This document shows, in pieces, positions 57,101 to 64,000 of a stretch of 64,000 nt of DNA; the stretch's first letter is position 1, and every line of letters starts with the position of its first letter. The notes beneath the pieces are model-generated. The model was not told the origin of the DNA, searched no databases, and saw only the letters and a list, made by a program, of their open reading frames with translations. This DNA is from Phragmites australis (lineage: Eukaryota > Streptophyta > Magnoliopsida > Poales > Poaceae): NCBI RefSeq assembly GCF_958298935.1, contig NC_084923.1, forward strand, positions 28,240,501 through 28,304,500, read 5' to 3'. A program made the position numbers and the translations under genes.

Positions 57101-58029
57101 ATATGGGTATGGCCTGGTTAATAGCCACCCCTTCGGTTCTTTGGGCACCAGTGGACAGTTAAGTGGTACAAGAGGGGGCTTCTGCAGTGATGTAATAGTC
57201 TATTAGTGGTGAAACCTCAGTGGATGCTTACGAGACGACGGGAGCTTTGTAACGGCCTTGTAGTGATCTCTTGGCGCACACCTCGGAAGTGTGTAAGGTA
57301 CCGACAGGTATCGGCAAAAGAGTTGATCACGACTCATGGGTAAAGTGTGCAAACTCTGCAGAGTATAAAACTGATCGATCATCCGTGCTTACGGTCAAGA
57401 GCGGCTTGGACTTCTTCTTGATTAGTTGGGATCAGGGTTCTGGTATGGATGGTCGGGTAGCTAGGTAATGTGATTACCTGGTGAGTTTTGGTAGCCAGAT
57501 ATGGGATATCTGGTGAGTTTTGTTGTCAGATGGAATTCGATGAGTTGTTCCACTGGCTTAAGTTGTGTCTTCACACTTAGTAAATAGGATGCCTATTTCT
57601 TGGAATGATAAGTTAAGGTTGCTTAGTGAGTAAACCAGTGTCTATCCTTTTCTTGACTCAATCCCTCATGTCATGCTTTCCTACACTTGTGGAGTATGAT
57701 ATGTACTCACACTTGATATTTCTAATAATAATTACTGCTCAGTTGGAGAAGACTACAAGGAGATGAAGGAAGTTAAAGGCTATATGAAGACGGAGTGTTC
57801 CAGGTCGCGTTGCCCCCAGTTGATTGCCTGTGGTGTGCCCAGAAGATTCGTAGGAGTCCTCTTCTGTTCTTCTGCCGCTGTCTTGTGGACTCTGGTATTT
57901 ATTCAATAAAGTTGTTTTGTTCGATATAGAACTTTATATCACTTATATGTCACCGCGGATATGATGAAACTGATCATGGCATACATGTGGATTACACCGG
58001 GTGATTCTTGTAAAAAACCGTGCGTAACT
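54156..58029 (+). repeat. Right piece of solo LTR F
   Basis: It continues the LTR broken at 38526. It holds a GC-rich stretch (54690-55270) whose ORFs on both strands have Pro/Arg/Ala-rich composition and no domain; I read these as spurious. A 15-C run is at 55241-55255. The 57100-57480 part (CCTCAGTGGATGCTTACGAG, CGGTCAAGAGCGGCTTGGAC) is of a type common to Tekay LTRs. It ends GCGTAACT at 58029. No gene. Confidence 0.7.
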
Positions 58030-58034
58030 TTCCT

Positions 58035-59450
58035 CCATCAATTATGACTCGAACACGATAATCCTTGACTATGAAGAATATGTAAAACAAATTGTGGTGT
58101 TGTAGCTGTTCCGCTTGCTCTATTTGAGTGCTTAATACTCACTGCACAATGAGGGTCTGATAATCCTCTGTAGCAGTGGCATCAAACACTTCCTCATGGT
58201 CGATATCCATCTCATGACCATCCTCATCACCTGCATGGTTAGCTTCAAGAGCATATTCATCCTCAACATCACTAGCACTTACATATCCACCTTCTTCTGT
58301 TACAATGTACGCTCGCTGACTTGGGTAATCTTTCATGACGTGACCCATTCCCTTGCATTGGTGGTATATAATCCTAGTCGATCGGCCTGTAGAAGCAACA
58401 GAAGAAGAGCTCTTGGATGGACCCTACACACTTACGAATTTTCTTAACTCAGGAGCGTGTGACGATGTCGAAGGTATTGTTGAATGCGCCCTACTCAAGA
58501 AGGGGGCAGCAGATCATGTAGCTGAATGTGGGGCTATCTTGACTTGTCCCGGTGTTAATTTTGATGTAGTCGTGCTTCCAAAATTTCCTTGGCCTCTGTG
58601 TTACCGTCCCTGCAATTCCTTTTCGGCCAAACACGCAAGTTGGAACAATCTAAGAACACTATTGTACTCTTTGTAATCAACACCTTAACTCTCCATAAAG
58701 GTGTGCCATTGCAGCCTCTTAATCCTCAATAATATCATAACGCAACATACTAATTTGTAGTTCCTAGTAATATTCTTCTACGAATCTACCACCTTGGTTT
58801 AAGCGTTGTAATTTTTTACGCAAATCACATTTAAAAGAGGGTGGAACAAATCTGTTATGCATAGCAACCTTTAAAACATTCCAAGTAGTAGGAGATAATC
58901 TGTCGATGCATAGCCTATTCCACCAGATGATTGCAAAATTTTAAATTCACTAGTGGCTTGCCTAACCCTATGCACTTCAGGTACTAAATGAGCATTAAAC
59001 TTCTATTCTACCGCATCTCCCAATCTAAATACCTTTGAGCATCATAAGCACCCTCAAAGGATGTTATAGTAAACTTAACCTTACAAATGGATCATCATTA
59101 ATACATGGGTTATGTTGCTGAAAATTATTACCTCTCATACCTTGACAGTTAAGTTCAATCGGTTCCTTTGTCCTTCATCGAAGGCGTCACGTTCTTGTCT
59201 CAAAATTTCATCATCCGCGATGGACTCCTCTTGTTCATAGGTTACACCATGGGGATCCACTCGACCATTGTTCGATGGCGGATTAACCAATCAATCAAAG
59301 CATGTATTGAGCATTGCAATGCGGTATTGGTTCCCGCAAGCTTCTTGTCAATGTCGTCGTTAATAGTTTGTTGATGATCATCCAACAACATTGTGAGTTC
59401 TTGCCTCAAAACACACTCTTTCATATCCGATATTTCTCCTGCCATGATTA
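58035..59450 (-). pseudogene. gag and protease start of C/E
   Basis: From the right: MAGEISDMKECVLRQELTMLLDDHQQTINDDIDKKL in part (59445 onward), then a gag core broken by many stops and indels (59050-58600), an acidic tail (SASDVEDEYALEANHAGDEDGHE in part, near 58290-58200), and the protease start VRVIIDGG at 58055-58035. The CCHC knuckle is degraded to fragments near 58340. Closest relative in the window is fragment H (11868-13141). Confidence 0.8.
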
Positions 59451-60566
59451 GTCGAAGATAGAAAAAACGATGAAAGATAAATTGTCCCTATCGACTTCTA
59501 AGTGGTGGAGGTGGAGTCACACACTCTCAAGCGTCATACCACGCTCTTGCAAATGTTCTTACCAAACACCACAGTTGGCACAACCGGTGGCTGGTTCGTG
59601 ATACCTTATCGGGTGTGAGTGAGGTAGTTGCAAGGGGAGAAATCGTTCTGATCGAGAGAAGGTGTAGCTTGGATATTCAATATTTAGTAGCAAGGAATGA
59701 CAATAATTGAAATTAGATTAGCAAAGCTGAATAAAAGTCCACAGTACTCGTCACAGTTGCTGGCCTGAACACATTCCTAGAATTAGCTTAAGCAAGCCGA
59801 GAACTATAATAGACACAAGCACAGAGGAACAAAATTCGCAATGCAAACTGGTTCTCTTTTTTTTAAGTCGCAATCGTTCTGATATTCAATAGTGTTCTTT
59901 GCTTCTTGCTTGCTTTTTTTTCTTTTTTTTGAATGTGACACAAACTCAAAAACTCTTCTACAGCCTTTTCTAAGACCAGTGAGGTACGTACGTCACAAAC
60001 TTTTTCCAGAGAGTAGGGGTAAAAGGTAACAAACTCTCTCTCTCTCTCTCTCTGAACTTTGGCTACCTTTGTTTGGGCTATGGTGGTCAGATCCAAGAAG
60101 GTGGGTGACTCCAACTAAGTGGTCGGATCCGAGAAGGTGGGCCAATCCTACTTGGTGGTCACGGTGACTAGGTGGTCGGAGTGACAAGTCGGGACCCCGA
60201 GTGGGTAGTTGGAGTGTGGGTGGTTGGAATGACTGGTCAGGTGGGTGGTTAGAGTGACTGGTCGGGACCCTGAGCAGAGACACAAATTTGGCTATAGCAG
60301 ACTAGAGCAAGCCGAGTAACTCGACGACTAAATTAGCAAAGTCTCAATGCTAGAAACTAGAACATGATGACTCGACCAACAACAAAGACACTGACAATGG
60401 ACTCAAACTCAACAACGAGAAAACTGAAAACAAAATCGCAAAAAGCTCAAAGTGGTTTGGACAACGGAGGAACTAAGATCTAAATATTTTTGTGGAGCAA
60501 TTTTCTGGACTTTAGGTAATGGAAAACGACAAAACAAAGGGGATAACTGAAATTACCTAACGGCAA
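59451..60566 (-). other. Leader of C/E
   Basis: Leader between primer site and gag, repeated in part at 13142-14054 and 61128-62150. It contains a CT run at 60033-60053 and the minisatellite at 60085-60275. This copy alone retains the 300 bp next to the primer site (60280-60566). Confidence 0.75.
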
Positions 60567-60583
60567 CCGTGGCTCTGATACCA
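60567..60583 (-). other. Primer-binding site of C/E
   Basis: Minus strand TGGTATCAGAGCCACGG, two bases from the LTR end at 60586. Thirteen bases fit initiator tRNA-Met exactly. Confidence 0.9.
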
Positions 60584-60585
60584 CT

Positions 60586-61018
60586 TGATGTGCATTTGCC
60601 TAATCATCCGAAAGGTATTATGATAAGTTGATTGATGGAGCTTCGACGTTGATAATCCAAAGGCTCCAAACAGAACAGATCGAGAACCCTCGTAACCACT
60701 ACATCACTACTCTATGGTTATCAACTGTGCCAAAATACGGTTGACCTTGTCAAGAAGGCTTCTCTTGCAAGCAAATCGAGAACACGAGCAAGAATTGGTA
60801 GATGCAATCTAAATAGTGCTAATTACCAATGAAATACTTGAGTTGGGGTTCAACAAATCGATAAATGGCGAAACTACCTAAAACAGAATAATCGAAGCTA
60901 AACTGAAGCCTAAACTATGATGCCTACTATGTATATATAAGTGGGACGTGAGGAGGTTGACCTAGGGCTGTGCAGTCATGGAAATATGTGTATTCAACCT
61001 GGACTCCGACCTCGACAC
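60586..61018 (-). repeat. Primer-side part of the 5' LTR of C/E
   Basis: It aligns with 33891 to about 34235 of the 3' LTR, plus about 110 bp that the 3' LTR lacks. It breaks off at GACCTCGACACGG and joins a second copy of leader and gag start. Confidence 0.8.
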
Positions 61019-62150
61019 GGTTAATAATATCTTATCAATGTCATCATTAATAGTTTGTCGATGATCATCCAACAACATTGTGAGTTTTTCCCTCAAAACA
61101 CACTGTTTCACATCTGATGTTTCTCCTACCTTGATTAGTCGAAGATAGAAAACAACAAAAGATAAATTGTCCCTATCAACTACTACATGGTGGAGGATGG
61201 AGGAGGAGTCACGCACTCTCAAGCATGTTACCACGCTCTTGCAAGTGTTCTTACCAAACACTATAGTTGGCACAATCGGTGGCTGGTTTGTGATACCTTA
61301 TCAGGTACGAGTGAGGTAGTTGCATGGGGAGAAACCGTTCTGATTGAGAGAAGGTGTAGCTTGGACGGGTAATATTTAGTAGCAATGAATGACAATAATT
61401 GAAATTAGATTAACAAAGCTGAATAAAAGTCCATAGTACTCGTCACAGTTGCTGGCCCAAATACAGTCCTAAAACTAGCTCAAGCAAGCCTGGAACTATA
61501 ACACACACAAGCACAAAGAAACAAAATTTGCAATGCAAACTGATTCTCTTTTTTTATTTTTTAATTCTATCTCTTTTTTTTTGCACTCTTTGCTTCTTCT
61601 TTTTTGACACTCTTTGCTTCTTGCTTGCTTTTCTTTTTCTCTTTTTTTTTTGCAAATGTCACAAAACTCAAAAACTCTTCTACTGCCTTTTCTATGACCA
61701 GTGAGGTACGTATGGCACAAACTTTTTAGGGAGAGTGGGGGTATAAAGGTAATAAAAATATACTCTCTCCCTCTGAACTTTGGCTACCTATGTTTTCGCT
61801 ATGAATTGCTACTCGAACTTTGTCGAACAATGGTCGATATGAAAGGTGTATCGGGGTGTCCGAGAGCAGCCAGAAAAATATATACTTCACCTAGGTTGTG
61901 GAGGTGAAAACGAGTGGATAGTCGAATCATCTGACTAGATGGTCAAACCTGAAAGGATTGTCGGATCCGAGAAGTTGGGCGATTTTGACTAGGTGGTCAG
62001 AGTGATTGGTCGGTAGCCCGAGTGAGTGGTCGGAGTGGCTGGTCGGAACCCCGAGTGGGTGGTTAGAGTGCCTTGTCGGACCCTGAGTGGGTAGTCGGAA
62101 TGACTAGGGGTCAAAGCCGAGTAGATGATCGACTCGACTAGTGGTTGTGG
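61019..62150 (-). repeat. Second copy of gag start and leader inside the 5' LTR
   Basis: A duplicate of about 59340-60280, including the gag codons for the KL-TMLLDDH segment (61019-61127) and the leader with minisatellite (61920-62150). It splits the LTR. On the right it joins LTR sequence again at GTGGTTGTGGAACCA. Confidence 0.8.
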
Positions 62151-62686
62151 AACCACGGAAAGAGGCATACACAACCTGGACTCCGACCCCGATATGATTA
62201 CAAGATCCAACAGGGTCTAAAATGGTGACACAACATCTTATTTCTTTGACTCTGACTAAACTATAAGGAATATTTAGTCGAGCTCATATCCATTGGAAAG
62301 GGCTTGTCGTACGCTTTCAAGAATATCCAAGATTTCCTAAAACGAACTTTATATGAGAGAGTTATGCCCGTTTTACTGACCTGTTGTCTTGGGACTCGAC
62401 CATGATCATGACCTCGACCACAACCACGACTAGAGCTCAGCCTCGACTCCGAATAGACTTAGCCTTCGAGGGGTGACGTCCGGGTAAGGTTGTGGTGCTT
62501 CTCCCACGTTCCTATGTAATAAAACATCACGAGAATTTACTAGTAATCCATCCAAGGAAGCATGAACAATAAGAAACGAGTTCACCTTGTGGTCTAATTG
62601 TTGTGCATATGCTGTTGTAATTGGACCTTGTATGATTAGGATTATTGGCGATATTGATCGTATCTGAAGGAGCCATGGGCTCATCA
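62151..62686 (-). repeat. Outer part of the 5' LTR of C/E
   Basis: It aligns with about 34170-34672 of the 3' LTR. About 45 bp (the CAACCTGGACTCCGAC region) is present both here and at 60975-61018. It ends TCATCA at 62686, followed by the target duplication TTCTC. Confidence 0.8.
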
Positions 62687-62691
62687 TTCTC

Positions 62692-63150
62692 TGACTTCAA
62701 CAAATTGATGAACACTTCTCTCACGGGGGAGCACAAGAGGAAAAGAAGAGCAAGAGGGTTCCACCACCTTCGGTGGGCATGAACTCTCTCAATGTGCATT
62801 CATGGGGACTCCTCCTCCACCCCATCCACTGGCCTTGGTTACCCTGCAGTTGATTTGGATGGTGAGGTGTCCATTTCTTGCTCCTTAAGGACAAGCTCCA
62901 AGGCTTGCTAAAAACCAAGAGAGTTCGATTGGTGGCCTAAGGGGCCAATGCTTCAATTGTGGGCGCACCGAATATTTTGTGCATGGTTGCCAGTTGCTGC
63001 TTCCCCAAGCAAGGAGGCGTGGTGAATGCTCCAAGACCACCACCACCACCTGCGCAACCACATCATCAAGCCCCCCAAGAATGCCCAAGCTCCCTAGCGC
63101 CACCGTGTCAACTAAACCACCGCCAAAGAAGCTTGCCAATGTGCTAATGG
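62692..63150 (+). pseudogene. gag of element G, C-terminal piece
   Basis: It resumes the gag cut at 33885. FNKLMNTSLTGEHKRKRRA fits the end of the gag core. The zinc knuckle QCFNCGRTEYFVHGCQ near 62946-62993 has Tyr at the zinc-binding His position (CX2CX4HX4C expected). The proline-rich linker APRPPPPPAQPHHQAPQ in variant form follows. Stops occur at 62790 and 62910. Confidence 0.8.
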
Positions 63151-63640
63151 GTACATTATCTGTAAACTCCTAACCCACCATCGTTCTATTTGATTCCGAA
63201 GCCTCTCGTTCTTTCATGAAAAAGTACTTTGCCTGCCACGATAAGCTAAAAGTTAGCACTACCCATAAACCTTATATCATAGAAGCACCCAGCCAAAAAA
63301 AAAAAATTCACCGATCAAGTAGTTCCAAAAGTTTCAATCCTTGTGAATGGGGTATGTGTTTCCACAAACTTGTTGGTAATCGATACCAAGGAATTAGATG
63401 TCATCTTAGGAAGGAATTGTCCCATCAAGAATGGTGCTATAATTGATTGTGCCAGAAAAATTATCACCTTTAATAACTTTTTCGGTATTTGAGTCCCTCT
63501 CAACCTTAAAGAGGGAAATTCTTGTCTTTATGCTTTAGATGGTGCCATGACCATGGTTCTCTTGGATATCCCTGTGGTATACGAGTACTTGGATATTTTT
63601 CAGAGGAGTTGCCAAGAATGCCACCGGACTGGGACATCGA
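63151..63640 (+). pseudogene. Aspartic protease remnant of element G
   Basis: TIVLFDSEASRSFMKKYFACHDKLKV has the protease active site with Glu in place of Gly (DSGAS expected). Blocks STTHKPYIIEAPS, VNGVCFHTNLLV (after a frame change) and ELDVILGRNW in variant form follow. The linker MVLLDIPVVYEYLDIF starts near 63550. This order is that of the Tekay/Del lineage. Confidence 0.8.
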
Positions 63641-64000
63641 ATTTCTCATCGAGCTCATGCCCGGAACTACCCTGGTATTTAAAAGACCCTATTGAATGAC
63701 CCTATTGAATGCCTCCAAACGAATTACTTGAGAAGGTTTTTTATTTCACTAAGTTCCTCACCTTGGGGATGCCCAATTCTCTTTTTCAAGAAGAAGGATG
63801 ACACCTTTAAAATGCGCGTAGATTATTGTCCTCTCAATGCGGTCACCATCAAAATAAATATCCTCTTCCTCTAATCTATATCTTTTTTGATCAATTGACC
63901 GGTGCTTGTTTCTTTTCCAAGATTGATCTTAGGTTGCTCTATCACCAAATAAAAATCCGAGTAGGGGACATTCCTAAAGGCCTACTCTACTCCAAATGGA
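63641..64000 (+). pseudogene. Reverse transcriptase start of element G, cut by window end
   Basis: [17 protein letters not shown], then [24 protein letters not shown] and LFDQLTGACFFSKIDLRLLYHQIKIR. This is a Tekay/Del-type RT with the first catalytic Asp (KIDL) present and several indels (a 16-bp tandem repeat TGACCCTATTGAATG-C near 63685-63715). It continues beyond the window. Confidence 0.85.

Larger units (their letters stand above)
37873..58029 (+). mobile_element. Tekay-like solo LTR F, split by element B
   Basis: The left piece is 37873-38526 and the right piece 54156-58029, about 4.5 kb together. It begins TGTCACATCCCAAAATTCCG, a start typical of Tekay-type LTRs, and ends GCGTAACT (a usual terminal A changed to T). 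It has perfect 5-bp target duplications and no internal gag-pol and no second LTR, so it is best read as a solo LTR left by LTR-LTR recombination. Confidence 0.75.
33891..62686 (-). mobile_element. CRM-like retrotransposon C/E, split by nested insertions
   Basis: One minus-strand element whose pol and 3' LTR lie at 33891-37867 and whose gag, leader and 5' LTR lie at 58035-62686. The two halves meet inside the protease: the left half ends with the GGAAGCTGGAAC side of DGGSWNN and the right half begins with VIIDGG. Without the insertion it would be about 8.6 kb. The pol frame runs about 90 bp into the 3' LTR, as in D and B. All genes are broken. The 5' LTR region is rearranged. Confidence 0.85.

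Noticed and set aside
1..64000. Centromeric satellite, CRISPR array, phage or bacterial operon
   Set aside because: No 150-180 bp satellite array, no spaced direct repeats of CRISPR type, and no bacterial gene structure; the window is plant repeat DNA.

Overview
The window is a block of repetitive DNA from a large-genome flowering plant, most likely a grass (Poaceae). The grass call is an inference from retrotransposon style: Tat-type elements with TGGCGCC primer-binding sites, Tekay/Del-type long LTRs, and several CRM-like elements primed by initiator tRNA-Met. I found no convincing host gene, tRNA, rRNA, satellite array or CRISPR. Nearly everything is Ty3/gypsy LTR retrotransposon, mostly decayed. 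Several CRM-like copies would fit a pericentromeric position, but no centromeric satellite is visible.

Left part (1-16.8 kb). A degenerate CRM-like element on the + strand (A, 97-8149) is followed by two scraps of Tat-type elements: a gag piece at 8.15-9.06 kb, then an LTR, primer site and leader at about 9.16-10.67 kb. A seven-unit tandem array with an exact 109-bp period follows (10.67-11.44 kb). Next comes a minus-strand fragment (H, 11.87-14.42 kb) of the family seen again at 58-62.7 kb, and 2.4 kb of unassigned AT-rich DNA (14.4-16.8 kb).

Right part (16.8-64 kb). This is a nest of insertions that target-site duplications (TSDs) let one peel apart. The host is a Tekay/Del-type element on + (G). 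Its LTR-like DNA runs to about 20.5 kb, its gag is split into three pieces (20.65-21.12, 33.62-33.89 and 62.69-63.15 kb), and its protease and reverse transcriptase run off the right end. Two elements sit in that gag. One is a Tat element on the minus strand (21122-33613, TSD CCGTG). The other is a CRM-like element on the minus strand (C/E, 33891-62686, TSD TCCTC/TTCTC). C/E is split in its protease by a 4.5-kb solo LTR (F, 37873-58029, TSD TTCCT). F is split by another minus-strand CRM-like element (B, 38532-54150, TSD GAAAT). B is split in its RT/RNase H region by a young, nearly intact + strand CRM-like element (D, 41080-49225, TSD CGTTC). That is five layers: G > C/E > F > B > D.

D has 1021-bp LTRs that differ at only three sites by hand count. 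It carries an uninterrupted 1190-codon pol with protease, RT, RNase H and integrase motifs. Its gag is frameshifted by a 25-nt patch copied from 148 bp downstream. B's LTRs differ by about 6%, so the divergences agree with the nesting order. In D, B and C/E the pol reading frame runs into the 3' LTR, a trait I associate with the CRM clade.

The most unusual structures are these: the Tat element, whose 3' LTR is followed by a second primer site, gag start and LTR stub inside the TSD; the antisense, apparently intron-containing gene inside that element; the locally templated 25-nt patches in D and in C/E; and the chimeric 5' end of C/E.
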